From Bacteroidota bacterium (GTDB taxonomy: Bacteria > Bacteroidota > Bacteroidia > AKYH767-A > 2013-40CM-41-45): DNA of 64,000 nt. The stretch covers positions 124,001 to 188,000 of the forward strand of contig JADKJP010000002.1 in the NCBI GenBank assembly GCA_016720935.1, given 5' to 3'. Of the stretch, positions 1-9,114 are shown in pieces (position 1 is the first letter of the stretch; each line of letters opens with the position of its first letter). The notes beneath the pieces were generated by a model. It saw nothing but the letters and a program-made list of their open reading frames with translations. It had not been told where the DNA came from and searched no databases. The position numbers and the translations under genes were made by a program.

Positions 1-633
1 CTAACTGTTGAATTTGGAACATCGAGAGCAGATGAAATAACTGAAAGAATTCCAGATGATCCTAAAATAATGTCAGGTGAGTTTTCTGAAATTTTATGTT
101 TTTATATCATCCCTGAAAAATATTTACCGTTATCCAATTTAAGACCTCCTAAATGGAAATGGAAAGAGAGCAAAAATAATCCAGCACATTTTACAGATGT
201 TATCCTTTTTTGCCAAAACAATCTTGATACCCCGAGCACAGATGATAGTTTGATCTCAATAGAATCAAAAGCAAGAGCAACAAGACCTAACAGTAAAGAA
301 AGCTCACTTCAAAAAGCAATTGATGATGCTCATAAAGACCATGTAAGTCGTCTAAGCGAGAGCTTATTTCATGTAAAGACCAAGTACAAGGGTGATAGAA
401 ATACAATAGCAGTAAGACAATTAGAACGTTTTATGGATGTAGCCAGGTATCCAACTTTCATAAAACATTTTAAAGCTATTGCAACGGTTGACAGCTCGTT
501 TGCCGATATTCATTTAAGAAATGTTACTGAAATTCCTAATGATGTCAGGGATACTTTTGAAGTGATACTTATAAAAATTGAAAATTTAAAGGCAGCATAC
601 GAGCATACTTTCACTCAAGTTTTAACTACATGA
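1..633 (+). CDS. hamA: HamA-like Hachiman nuclease subunit (DUF1837), 5' end cut by window
   Basis: The frame is open from the first base, so the true start lies outside the window; the first internal ATG is at 70. The sequence fits the HamA C-terminal (DUF1837) domain: a GEFSEIL stretch, then a PD-(D/E)xK-like core with Asp at 196-198 (FTDVIL) and an ExK triad at 262-270 (ESKAR), followed by an AIDDAHKD helix. HamA is the effector nuclease of the Hachiman anti-phage system, held in check and released by the partner helicase HamB. The stop overlaps the next start in an ATGA (630-633), which indicates translational coupling. The helicase downstream makes the identification much firmer than the motif alone. 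The missing N-terminus cannot be assessed. Confidence 0.8.
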   Translation, partial: LTVEFGTSRADEITERIPDDPKIMSGEFSEILCFYIIPEKYLPLSNLRPPKWKWKESKNNPAHFTDVILFCQNNLDTPSTDDSLISIESKARATRPNSKESSLQKAIDDAHKDHVSRLSESLFHVKTKYKGDRNTIAVRQLERFMDVARYPTFIKHFKAIATVDSSFADIHLRNVTEIPNDVRDTFEVILIKIENLKAAYEHTFTQVLTT

Positions 634-3569
634 TTTATCCGGAACTTAAAAGATGGATAGCTCAAGCGGAATCGTGGCAGGCTTTTATTGATTATAGTAT
701 TGATAATGAAGAACAGGCAAATTATACTTTCTATAATAGACCTCAAGACTTTTATATTTCTCTTTTAGCCAAATTACAGGATATTCTTGAACAGTTTCAA
801 GATGAAGAAACTGAAGGAATAAAAAAGGATTTACTATCTATATCTAAAGGACTAGAAATATATTCATTACAAGGCAAAAGAGAAAAATTTTCAGGTGTGA
901 ATTATAGCCGAAATATGCTATATGTTGCGGCTTTGTATTATTTAGCAGATTTTCCGGCTACATCTTTATTATTACTTAAACAATTTCAGGAGGAAGAGTA
1001 TCAAACAAACATTGAAAAATTTATTTTTTATTTTCTATCAAGAAACTACACAAGAAAGCAAGGTCAAGAAAATACGTATTTCAAGTATTTAATTAATTAT
1101 CTAAGAGAAGGGAACAATGATTCAATCAATACTCTGCGTGATATTTTTGATACCATACTTTCGACAGAAAATCAGCTTGAAAGTCATTTGTTTGTATTAA
1201 CGTATGTAGCGAAAGCGATCTTAAAAAAATTTTCCACCAATAATCTATGGCATGACTTAAAAGAGTCTGGAGTTGAGATAGATTGGAAAACGTATGTCAG
1301 ATTTAATCTAAGGAAGAGTCCGCAGATATGGAGCTTTTTTCCTTCCCAACAAACGGCAATCAGGAGTGGGTTATTAACTTTTGATAAGGCATTTAGCTTA
1401 CAGACTCCAACAAGTTCTGGCAAAACATCTATCGCTGAATTAGTAATTTACAATGAGTTATCAAGAAAACCTAAAGGCAAAATACTTTATTTAGCACCAT
1501 TTAGAGCTCTAGCATCAGAATTAAAAAATAATTTGGGAAGAAACCTCACCTCTAAATTAGGGATAAAGGTTAAAACTATTTATGGAGGTAATATAGTAAC
1601 AGACGCTGACCGATTAAGTATTGAACAATCCAATGTTCTAATTTCAACACCTGAAAAGTTCATGGCGATAGAATTAGGTTTGTCAGGTATCCTTGACGAT
1701 TTTCAAACGATAATTTGTGATGAGGGACATCTGATAGATAATACAACAAGAGGGATTAGTTATGAATTATTGTTATCTAGATTGAAAAATAATCAAACAG
1801 TGGAAAGAAGGTTTGTCTTTTTGTCTGCAATTATTCCAAATATAGAGGTAATAAACTCTTGGCTTGGAGGGTCAGATAGTGATATCGCACGATCCAATTA
1901 CAGACCAACTGAAATAGAATTAGCATTTTTAATACAAATTAATGCTCGTCACTATAACTTGGAAGTAAATCCTAATGAAGACTTACCAACAAGGTACATC
2001 CTTAATAAGTTTTTATCACCGCACGACTTTTATACTTCCAATGGTAGTTATAATATAGGAACATTCAAATCAAAAGCTGTAGCTGCGGCTCTTAAGGCAT
2101 TAAATTCCGGTGCGGTTGCCATCTTTTCCCCCACCAAAGACTACAAGAAGGGAGTTTCGGGCCTTGCTCTAGAAGTAATCCAGCAGCTTCAAACTGAATT
2201 ACCTAAGCCGATTGATTTTTGTGATACAACAGAATTAGGAGTAATTGTAGAATATTTTAAATACATTTTTGGAACTGAATATTTATTGACTATTTGTGCA
2301 CAAAATGGATTTTTATATCATCATGGAGATTTACCTCAATTCATTAGAGAATTAGTAGAAACTACTATTAGAAATGAACATGTGAAATTTCTTATCTGCA
2401 CAAATACCTTATCAGAAGGAGTTAATTTACCAATTAAAACACTTGTTATTAGTAACGCTAGGCGTTATGTCAGCCAACAACAACCGAATGAACCTTTACC
2501 ATTACGAGATTTAAAAAATCTTATTGGACGAGCAGGACGAGCAGGAAAAGAAACTAAGGGCACGATAATAGTTGTGAACCCTAAAGATCAATCTATACTC
2601 TCCGATGTAGTAGCCAATAGAAATATGGAAGACGTTAAGGGCTTTCTATATTATGTTATTCAAGTAATTGAGAGATATATAACAAGAAATGCTACCACCT
2701 TAAGTAATGAGTTATTGGATCAATTAAAGGAAGCAGACTATATTGATAATTCAATTATACAATTATTAGCTGAAGATGTTTCGGTTGAAAATTTAAACCA
2801 CGAAATAAATATTTTAATTGAAAATACTTTGACTTTTTATCAAAGCGATATTGCTTTGAAAACAAGATTAAGAGAACTCTTTAGATTAAGGGCAGACAGA
2901 GTGCGCCCTAAAGTTGAAGATGGCAGTCTCGATTTAATAAGATATACGGGTATTCCTTTGAGAATATTTGATAGTATAGAGACTATTGTTGACTATGACG
3001 AGGATTTTCTTTCTGAAATAGAAGGCCCGTTGGATCGTCGTTGGATAAATTATATATTTGACATTCTTTATGAAATTGAAGATTTCAAAAAAAATATTCC
3101 TTTACCTATATCAAGGGAGAGTTTAATTGAAACATTAATTATTTGGATTAAAGGAGGTTGGTATCATGATATTGCACAAAGTTTAAATTCAACGGTTGAT
3201 GATGCCCTCGTCTTTGTAAGATTTTTAGAATATGGATTGCAAAATTCTGCTGGTTCAATAGTTAAGTATATCGAAGCTAAACGTAATGAGTTCGAAGAAA
3301 TCACCTCTGATTTTATACTGAAATGGCCAAACTATGTAATTTATGGGGTTGATAATAGAGTGCAATTAGATTTAATGGAAATTAATATCCCCGATAGGAT
3401 ATTAATCAAGGAAATAGCGAATTGGTTAATAGAAAATAGAATAGATTATAATGATTTGGGTAATCTGAGAAGAATAATTACAACACGTCAATTGGAAATT
3501 TACAGATATATTGAAGCTAAAGTGCCAAATATTTCGTTTGATTTATTTGAAAAATATTTAAGCCAATAA
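630..3569 (+). CDS. hamB: HamB-like Hachiman helicase (Ski2-type SF2)
   Basis: A 979-residue superfamily 2 helicase of the Ski2/Hel308 style. Motif I is TPTSSGKT (residues 259-266), motif II is DEGH (364-367, in place of the usual DEAD/DEVH), motif III begins SAI (399-401), and motif VI is GRAGRAG (633-639), preceded by a TNTLSEGVNLP motif V. About 250 residues precede motif I and about 340 follow motif VI, both helix-rich. Length and architecture suit HamB, which senses phage-related DNA and activates HamA. It starts in a 4-base overlap with hamA. AT-rich codon use resembles the upstream gene and is lower in GC than the T9SS genes, as expected for a transferred defence module. A stand-alone repair helicase is less likely given the DUF1837 neighbour. 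Confidence 0.85.
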   Translation: MIYPELKRWIAQAESWQAFIDYSIDNEEQANYTFYNRPQDFYISLLAKLQDILEQFQDEETEGIKKDLLSISKGLEIYSLQGKREKFSGVNYSRNMLYVAALYYLADFPATSLLLLKQFQEEEYQTNIEKFIFYFLSRNYTRKQGQENTYFKYLINYLREGNNDSINTLRDIFDTILSTENQLESHLFVLTYVAKAILKKFSTNNLWHDLKESGVEIDWKTYVRFNLRKSPQIWSFFPSQQTAIRSGLLTFDKAFSLQTPTSSGKTSIAELVIYNELSRKPKGKILYLAPFRALASELKNNLGRNLTSKLGIKVKTIYGGNIVTDADRLSIEQSNVLISTPEKFMAIELGLSGILDDFQTIICDEGHLIDNTTRGISYELLLSRLKNNQTVERRFVFLSAIIPNIEVINSWLGGSDSDIARSNYRPTEIELAFLIQINARHYNLEVNPNEDLPTRYILNKFLSPHDFYTSNGSYNIGTFKSKAVAAALKALNSGAVAIFSPTKDYKKGVSGLALEVIQQLQTELPKPIDFCDTTELGVIVEYFKYIFGTEYLLTICAQNGFLYHHGDLPQFIRELVETTIRNEHVKFLICTNTLSEGVNLPIKTLVISNARRYVSQQQPNEPLPLRDLKNLIGRAGRAGKETKGTIIVVNPKDQSILSDVVANRNMEDVKGFLYYVIQVIERYITRNATTLSNELLDQLKEADYIDNSIIQLLAEDVSVENLNHEINILIENTLTFYQSDIALKTRLRELFRLRADRVRPKVEDGSLDLIRYTGIPLRIFDSIETIVDYDEDFLSEIEGPLDRRWINYIFDILYEIEDFKKNIPLPISRESLIETLIIWIKGGWYHDIAQSLNSTVDDALVFVRFLEYGLQNSAGSIVKYIEAKRNEFEEITSDFILKWPNYVIYGVDNRVQLDLMEINIPDRILIKEIANWLIENRIDYNDLGNLRRIITTRQLEIYRYIEAKVPNISFDLFEKYLSQ

Positions 3570-3909
3570 TAGTACTTTGGTTAGGGTACATTTGACCTCA
3601 AGTGGGCTACCCATCCACGCGAGAATTATCCCTAAATATTTTCGATGGATATTCATCCGTTGTTTTCTTGTAAAGACATCTGCAACTCAAAGCGTTCCTA
3701 TTTAATGCATGCCCCTCTTTGTATGATGGGTCTCCAATAACAAAAGTAGTTGGTTTAAAGATAATTCTTTTCAAATTCTGACTCAATTAGAGTCTGGAAG
3801 TCTTTACAATTACTCAAATTTCTATCTTTGTCAAGAGGCGCACTACTTTATAATATCTATAGTTTTATTCACCATTCTGAAATTGGCAATCAGAGTATAG
3901 CTCAAATAA
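3570..3909. other. Intergenic region with a decayed REP-like copy
   Basis: No convincing gene. It contains one degenerate minus-orientation copy of the ACGGATATTCATCCGT palindrome (about 3645-3662) and otherwise AT-rich sequence. A short reading frame at 3828-4019 overlaps the next gene out of frame and has no recognisable features. Confidence 0.5.
3641..3670 (-). repeat. Degenerate REP-like palindrome copy
   Basis: Contains TTCGATGGATATTCATCCGT followed by TGTT. This matches the core of the 124-bp REP-like unit found at 12.5-13.8 kb, read in the opposite orientation, with one change in the left arm. Flanking similarity to the rest of the unit is weak, so this is an old or partial copy. Confidence 0.55.
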
Positions 3910-4680
3910 ATGGAAGACTTGATTTCACCAAAATACCAAATGAAACTCGTTATAAGTGTTCACGATGCAATTTTGAAGGAGTTCAAAACTGCCAAAGAGA
4001 TTTCTTATTATATAAATAAATGGCATAAATCAGAAATTGACTGGAACAATAACTGGGAAAATTTTGTTATTGCAAAAAAGGAGAATACAGAAATCGATCT
4101 TTTAGAAACACTTCATAATATTCCTGCCAGTGACCTGCTTAAAATTGCTATTGATCTTGGGGTTGACACACCGGATTTTATTCCTTCAATCCCTACATTT
4201 AGAAACGAACTGAAATCAGATTTTAAGACGGCTTATGATACATTTACTAAAGCATTCAAACAAATTGAGTCGGACCCAAGTATTGCAGTTGGTTTAGCAA
4301 ATTCAGCTCTTGAAAGCATAATAAAGGAAATTCTCAGGGATGGTAGGATTAAAAACAAAATTAATGGCGGAGAAACGTTGCATCGACTATGTTTGATTAT
4401 TCTTAAAGAATTTAATCTAATTAATGAAGAGCATCCAAAAGAAATTAAAACAATAGCCGGGTCCCTTATTAACATCTGCCAAACTATCGAGAAATTGAGA
4501 AGCGAGAAAACTGATTTTCACGGTAAGACTGACGATGATTATTTAATTAAAGATCCTGTTTACACATACTTCATTATCAATGCAGTCACCACGGTAGGAC
4601 TATTTTTGATTTCATATTATAAAACGAAATTCCCAAAGCTAAAAAGGGAAGCTGAAATTAAGGATGATTTACCTTTCTAA
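3910..4680 (+). CDS. Abi_C-domain protein (abortive-infection C-terminus family)
   Basis: A 256-residue protein. Residues of about 115 to 235 resemble the Abi_C domain: a DPSIAVGLANSALESIIKEIL helix region, a long helix with an IEKLRSEKTDFHGK segment, and a final hydrophobic helix with NAVTTVGLFLISYY. The conserved R-x-n-HG signature typical of the family is visible. Such domains occur in abortive-infection and other anti-phage proteins, often with variable N-terminal parts; the N-terminal 100 residues here have no domain I recognise. A TAA lies directly before ATG 3910, so the start is there or at ATG 3940. It sits 340 bases after hamB on the same strand, which suggests a small defence island, though with separate expression. 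A direct role in Hachiman is not implied. Confidence 0.6.
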   Translation: MEDLISPKYQMKLVISVHDAILKEFKTAKEISYYINKWHKSEIDWNNNWENFVIAKKENTEIDLLETLHNIPASDLLKIAIDLGVDTPDFIPSIPTFRNELKSDFKTAYDTFTKAFKQIESDPSIAVGLANSALESIIKEILRDGRIKNKINGGETLHRLCLIILKEFNLINEEHPKEIKTIAGSLINICQTIEKLRSEKTDFHGKTDDDYLIKDPVYTYFIINAVTTVGLFLISYYKTKFPKLKREAEIKDDLPF

Positions 4681-4944
4681 AAACTGAAGATTAAATGCTG
4701 CAAAATACAATAAGTTATAGTACCCGCCCAGCTGCGCATGATATGCTACCGCTGCGAAGGACCTCCAAGATCCTTTGCCCTTAAACTGTATGATATTCAC
4801 CCACTGTTCAACGCTTTTCAGATATGCTAATGTGAGATGGTTTTTAAAAGGGTGAATTGTCCCAATACGCAGGACATCCTCTCTCAAAACGACAGCAACC
4901 CAAAAGGACATTTTACACGACAGTCACCGGAAGAAAAAAGAATC

Positions 4945-6477
4945 TTATTCAACAACAATTACTTTTGTGCTGACATGCATATCATTTGACAGTGATACAA
5001 GATAAATACCCGGGGGAAAATCTGTCATTTCTAAATCTATTGTTGTAGGAGCAACCAGGTTGTGTGAATGCAAAATTTTACCATCAGACCGAACCAAAAT
5101 GAGCTTTTTAAATTCGGATGTCGGTATATTTATTTTTATATGAGCTGAGTTCAGGATCGGATTTGGCGAAACAGACCAATTTTCATCGTATTCTTTTTCA
5201 TTAATGTTCACGCTTGAACACTCTTCATAATTAGTGATAATTACCGGAGACAATTGATATTCTGTATTAAAAACACTCAGCTGTAGAGCGGAGTCGGAAA
5301 TACTAATATTAGTTTGATTCAGTTGAATTGGAGTTACATCGTAAAAGTCCGGATCGGGAAGACACCAACAAGGACCACAAGTAGCCGAATCCGGAAAACA
5401 GAATTGTATGCCATAATTAGCGTAACTTCTCGAACAAACAAATAATATACTTTGATCCGGTAATACCGCAAGACTGTGAAGATCCGTATACTCGTAAAAC
5501 AAAGGACCGGGAGATTCAAAAAATGTTTGCGTCCATTCCAATTGTCCATTCGCGGAAACTCTGGCCAGGTACCAGAGGAATTCTAAATTATCCATATCAT
5601 AATACGAGAACAGAAAACCGCCATCATTTGTCGGGACTACTTTTCCCAATCCAAAAAATGAGATAACAGATTTTTCGTAGGAGCTCATCCAGAGATTATT
5701 GCCATTTTGATCCACACTTTTTGCAACAATCCTGTTTTTCCTACCGGACGAATCGCTTCCTTCTGAAACAGAAACAATATTACCATTCGACAATTCGATA
5801 GGAAAACCTCCCACGTCAATTTTTGTCCAAACAACCTGAAGTGCAGAGTCCAGGCGAATCAACTTCGGACCAATGGAAAACAAATACCCATCATCTCTGG
5901 TTTGCCAAATACCTTTTTGAATATACTGACCGGTTGAATAAAAGTTTTTTCCTGAAATAAAATTACCCAAGGTGTCGAATTTGAAAAAACCCAAACCACC
6001 ATTATGATTATTTGTGTAAGCTGTTACAATTATTTCCCCTGAATGCGAGAGGAACATTCCCGTTGGGTTAATTTCGAATGAATTTGATTGAAATGTCTTG
6101 CTCCAGATTGTATCCCCGTTTTGAGCCAGGTTAAGAAGGAACAACAAATTGGAAGGAGGATAAAATGGAGATTTTTTTCCACCGATAATAGCCCCACCAT
6201 TTTGAGTGCCAATCAGGAGTTCAGGAACAACACTATCGCTCTGAAAAGTTTGAGACCAGCCAAGATTTGCAAGTGAGTCTTGCCAGAATATAATAAAATT
6301 GTATGCTAATGCATTTCTTCCAATCGAAAACATGCCACCATTCGCAGGCGTTGTACGTAAATTTCGCTGTCCAATTTTTTTTACAAAGTAATTTTGCCCT
6401 AATAATTCGGCTGGTTGAACGGAAATGAATATTATCAGAAAAAAAAATGAAAATATTGCAACCAACCTGACCTTCAT
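4945..6477 (-). CDS. T9SS-sorted propeller-like secreted protein
   Basis: About 510 residues using the ATG at 6477. The frame extends 26 codons further upstream, but the 6477 start gives a clean signal peptide (Lys-Arg, then a hydrophobic FFFLIIF core, ending near LLGQ). The body has repeated DGG/GGF-type blades with short W-x-K/T strands, typical of PQQ- or delta-60-like propellers of the phylum, and no catalytic motif. The last 80 residues form a T9SS type A domain (SVSPNPILNSAHIKI, then PPGIYLVSL and a KVIVVE tail), so it is probably exported through the outer membrane and anchored or released. It is divergent from the gene at 6912. Function beyond surface display is unknown. Confidence 0.8.
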   Translation of the reverse strand: MKVRLVAIFSFFFLIIFISVQPAELLGQNYFVKKIGQRNLRTTPANGGMFSIGRNALAYNFIIFWQDSLANLGWSQTFQSDSVVPELLIGTQNGGAIIGGKKSPFYPPSNLLFLLNLAQNGDTIWSKTFQSNSFEINPTGMFLSHSGEIIVTAYTNNHNGGLGFFKFDTLGNFISGKNFYSTGQYIQKGIWQTRDDGYLFSIGPKLIRLDSALQVVWTKIDVGGFPIELSNGNIVSVSEGSDSSGRKNRIVAKSVDQNGNNLWMSSYEKSVISFFGLGKVVPTNDGGFLFSYYDMDNLEFLWYLARVSANGQLEWTQTFFESPGPLFYEYTDLHSLAVLPDQSILFVCSRSYANYGIQFCFPDSATCGPCWCLPDPDFYDVTPIQLNQTNISISDSALQLSVFNTEYQLSPVIITNYEECSSVNINEKEYDENWSVSPNPILNSAHIKINIPTSEFKKLILVRSDGKILHSHNLVAPTTIDLEMTDFPPGIYLVSLSNDMHVSTKVIVVE

Positions 6478-6911
6478 AACAATTAATTTTGGATTACAGT
6501 AAATTTTATTTAAACCACCTTCTTTCAAAGATAGGATTTTAAAATTAGTCAGCAATTTGAATGAAATTTTATTTGTTAATCATCGATCCCTCCTCAGCGA
6601 TATTTCCTTCTGCAAGGGAATTTGACATCCTTCCCACCGGAATGCCTCCAGTCTATATTACGTTTACTATATTTTCCCTTCGGAATTATTTTATATTTGA
6701 CAAACAAATGCCCGGATTGTTCTTTCTGTTGCCCCGGTTACTCGGCAATAAATGAATGACTGAATAGAATGTTACATTGCACTCAGCAGGAACTGAAGGA
6801 TCACCTTCTTTTCAATTGTTTGCTAAATGGAATGATCGCTAACACCTGATGGATCTTGCATCTATTTAATTCAAAAACGGAATTTCTTTTTCTGTCTAAT
6901 CAAATCATTCT
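6478..6911. other. Divergent intergenic region
   Basis: It holds the promoters of two diverging T9SS cargo genes. A small frame at 6561-6755 has no start context or recognisable domain. No repeat or hairpin stands out. Confidence 0.4.
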
Positions 6912-8627
6912 ATGAAAGCTCTCCTTAGTGTATTACTCGTTCTGATTGGTGGTAAATGCATGTATGCTTCCGATTATTATTGGGTTGGTGGTACCGGAAA
7001 CTGGAATGATTATGCACTGCATTGGGCCACGACTTCGGGTGGAGCTGTATTTTTTACTTCGGCTCCCGGGAATGGCGATGATGTTTATTTTGACCAGAAC
7101 TCCTTTTCTTCATCTGCAGACAATGTATTGATAACAGGTAGCGTCCGTTGTCATTCTTTCAATTTTGACAATTCCGCTTTTGCAGAAATACGATCAAATG
7201 ATTCTACAGCCTTCCTGAATATTTCCGGAGATTATTTAATTAGTCAGCCCTTAAACTTTTCTTTTACCGGGACAATAAGGTTTACCGGAAATTGCAGTAT
7301 CAGAACGTCTCAATGTTTATTGAATTCAACTCTTGAGTTTGTAAATTATGGTTATACCGCAACCATACTGGACACACTGCATTCTGAAGACAATATTATC
7401 ATTCATTCCGGATTGTCGTTTTATACTCAGGGTAATGTTCTTTATTTTAATAGTGTAAACCTTCCGGATAATTCCTCCATGGGTAATTATGACATCGATT
7501 TTTCGAATTCCATTGTTTACCTGAGAGGGGAGATGCATGCATTTCAAGCGGTTGGAACGATAGATTTTTCTGCAAGCCAATTCATTTTATCTGACATGGC
7601 AAGAATGTATTTGAGCGTGCATACACCATTACACGTTGCAAAAATTATTGCAACTCGAGGCGTGAATCAATATCCGATTATTGGCGTGGATGAAATTGAC
7701 ACAATCATTACATCTGCATTATTGTATCTGGAAGAGATCTACCACGTTTCATACCTCGGAGTTACCGGTGTATCGGGTGCAAATCTTGGACTAGATTTTA
7801 GCCCGGGATATTATTTTCTGGTGGATTTTATTGACGCCAGTCAGGATTCTTCATCGGCTTTTATCATAGATAACATAGAAGCTGATTTACGTGTACAGAA
7901 GCTCATCTCCGCTCAGAATCTTATACTAAATGGTATAAACATACAAACCGGACCTTATGAATTGATCGATTCTTTGTTTGCAGAAAAATCGATAACGATT
8001 GACGGCTTCACGCCATCGTATCTTGGTGATCCTTCTGAGTTTTTCGCAGGATACATTGAGGTTCTTGGTGATGGAAACTATTCTACAATACATTGCAATT
8101 TATTAAAACTAAGTCCGGGAACCACTCATACATTTCAACCGAATTATCTTTCACAGATTATAGATTCTTTGGTTGCCTATGGAAGTCCGGGTCAGGAAAT
8201 AACCATTCAGACCCATACTCAGGGATTGGCCGATAGCCTGATCATGAGCAAAAACTTTTGCGGCGACTATCTGAATTTAAGAGATATCGGAATCTTTGGT
8301 GGAGCAAGTTATTTTGCAGGTGCCAACAGCTCTGATTTGGGTGGAAATTCAGGCTGGAATTTCGCAGCGTGCTTTACGGCTATTCAAGATGCCGGGGAAC
8401 ATATTCCTTTGGAAATATTTCCATCCATGAATTCCGGAAAAGTCTTTTTCAGTACAACAGTTGATCAGGTGAAAGTGTTTAACCTCAATGGAGAACTGGT
8501 TTTTTTCAGAGATATGTTTAATGAATCCGAGTTGGATGTCACATCTCTTTCCAATGACTTTTATATCATTGAAGCGCAGGAATCGGGGTTCGTTAAACAT
8601 GAAAAAATTGTGCTTTGTAAGAAGTAA
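6912..8627 (+). CDS. T9SS-sorted secreted protein with YWVGGTGNW start
   Basis: A 571-residue protein with an N-terminal signal peptide (about 1-19, ending near CMYAS) followed by YYWVGGTGNWNDYALHW and DDVYFDQNSF. These phrases begin many large surface proteins of Bacteroidota. The middle is a beta-rich, G/N/D-rich region, probably a beta-helix or beta-sandwich. The C-terminal 80 residues look like a divergent T9SS sorting domain (EIFPSMNSGKVFF, VKVFNLNGELVFF, then a KIVLCKK tail) in which the usual YPNP is replaced by FPSM. No enzymatic motif was found. It is likely an adhesin or structural surface protein. Confidence 0.75.
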   Translation: MKALLSVLLVLIGGKCMYASDYYWVGGTGNWNDYALHWATTSGGAVFFTSAPGNGDDVYFDQNSFSSSADNVLITGSVRCHSFNFDNSAFAEIRSNDSTAFLNISGDYLISQPLNFSFTGTIRFTGNCSIRTSQCLLNSTLEFVNYGYTATILDTLHSEDNIIIHSGLSFYTQGNVLYFNSVNLPDNSSMGNYDIDFSNSIVYLRGEMHAFQAVGTIDFSASQFILSDMARMYLSVHTPLHVAKIIATRGVNQYPIIGVDEIDTIITSALLYLEEIYHVSYLGVTGVSGANLGLDFSPGYYFLVDFIDASQDSSSAFIIDNIEADLRVQKLISAQNLILNGINIQTGPYELIDSLFAEKSITIDGFTPSYLGDPSEFFAGYIEVLGDGNYSTIHCNLLKLSPGTTHTFQPNYLSQIIDSLVAYGSPGQEITIQTHTQGLADSLIMSKNFCGDYLNLRDIGIFGGASYFAGANSSDLGGNSGWNFAACFTAIQDAGEHIPLEIFPSMNSGKVFFSTTVDQVKVFNLNGELVFFRDMFNESELDVTSLSNDFYIIEAQESGFVKHEKIVLCKK

Positions 8628-8707
8628 GTTTTGAAAATGGGGTTTGGGTGTTATTCCGCGGTGAATGACCTGTAGTGTCCTTTACCAGCTGTCCTGTATT
8701 TATTCCC

Positions 8708-8745
8708 CAAATGCTTCAAGGGATAAATATCCGTAGAAGTATGAG
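8708..8745 (+). repeat. Degenerate REP-like core
   Basis: ATGCTTCAAGGGATAAATAT then CCGTAGAAG resembles the plus-orientation unit core (ACGGATGAATATCCGTCGAAG) with several changes. Upstream, CCAGCTGTCCTGTATTTATT parallels the sequence next to the copies at 11.6 and 21.1 kb (CAGCTG...CGGATTTA), supporting common descent. Confidence 0.45.
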
Positions 8746-8753
8746 GGAATATT

Positions 8754-8930
8754 ACCAAATCACCTAAAGGATCTCTGCGAGATGACAGCAGGTTATGCTT
8801 GTGCATGTCGTCAAGTTCCCGCCGAATTTATTTTATAAAATGAAACAAAGTTTGTTCGGCGGGAACTTGACGACACTATCGTGTACTACGCAATCGTCAT
8901 CTCGCAGAGATCTTTTAGTTCAATTGATAC
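8754..8930 (+). repeat. Nested-palindrome element, copy A
   Basis: An outer inverted repeat (8764-8786 with 8896-8918, 22 of 23 positions paired, arm CTAAAGGATCTCTGCGAGAT) encloses an inner perfect 20-bp inverted repeat (8807-8826 with 8855-8874, arm GTCGTCAAGTTCCCGCCGAA). It has no coding capacity. A related copy in opposite orientation lies at 11435-11610, and similarity continues past the palindromes (CCAAATCACCTAAA on one side, TTCAATTGATA on the other). It resembles a MITE-like or structured repeat. No target duplication was identified. Confidence 0.8.
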
Positions 8931-8963
8931 AAAATTGGTTTCTTAAAAAATAACATTGAAAAC

Positions 8964-8998
8964 GAGGAACAAGCGGAGCACGGGCAAGGCGGAATTGA
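8964..8998 (+). repeat. Third dispersed repeat (GAGGAAC-AGCGGAGCACGGG), copy 1
   Basis: GAGGAACAAGCGGAGCACGG followed by GCAAGGCGGAATTGA recurs with few changes at 21341-21375. Both copies lie next to other repeats, which suggests a composite or a frequent insertion context. Confidence 0.6.
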
Positions 8999-9114
8999 GA
9001 TTCTACATGGATTAATATCCCAGTTGTGCGGGTTTTATTCGCCACCGCATAGGATTTCACGCAACAAGCCACCCATGACCTCTATAGCAAAAGATCAATT
9101 GTTCCAAATTCACT

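Larger units (their letters stand above)
8628..9114. other. Intergenic region filled with repeats
   Basis: It contains a degenerate REP-like core (about 8708-8745), the first nested-palindrome element (8754-8930) and one copy of a third repeat family (8964-8998). No gene was recognised. Confidence 0.6.

Noticed and set aside
3828..4019. Short frame upstream of and overlapping the Abi_C gene
   Set aside because: Out of frame with the better-supported gene, with no domain and no start context.
4669..4911. 80-codon minus-strand frame between the Abi_C gene and the T9SS gene
   Set aside because: The protein has some transposase-end flavour (LGGYYNLLYF), but no motif, no terminal repeats and no full-length copy could be seen.
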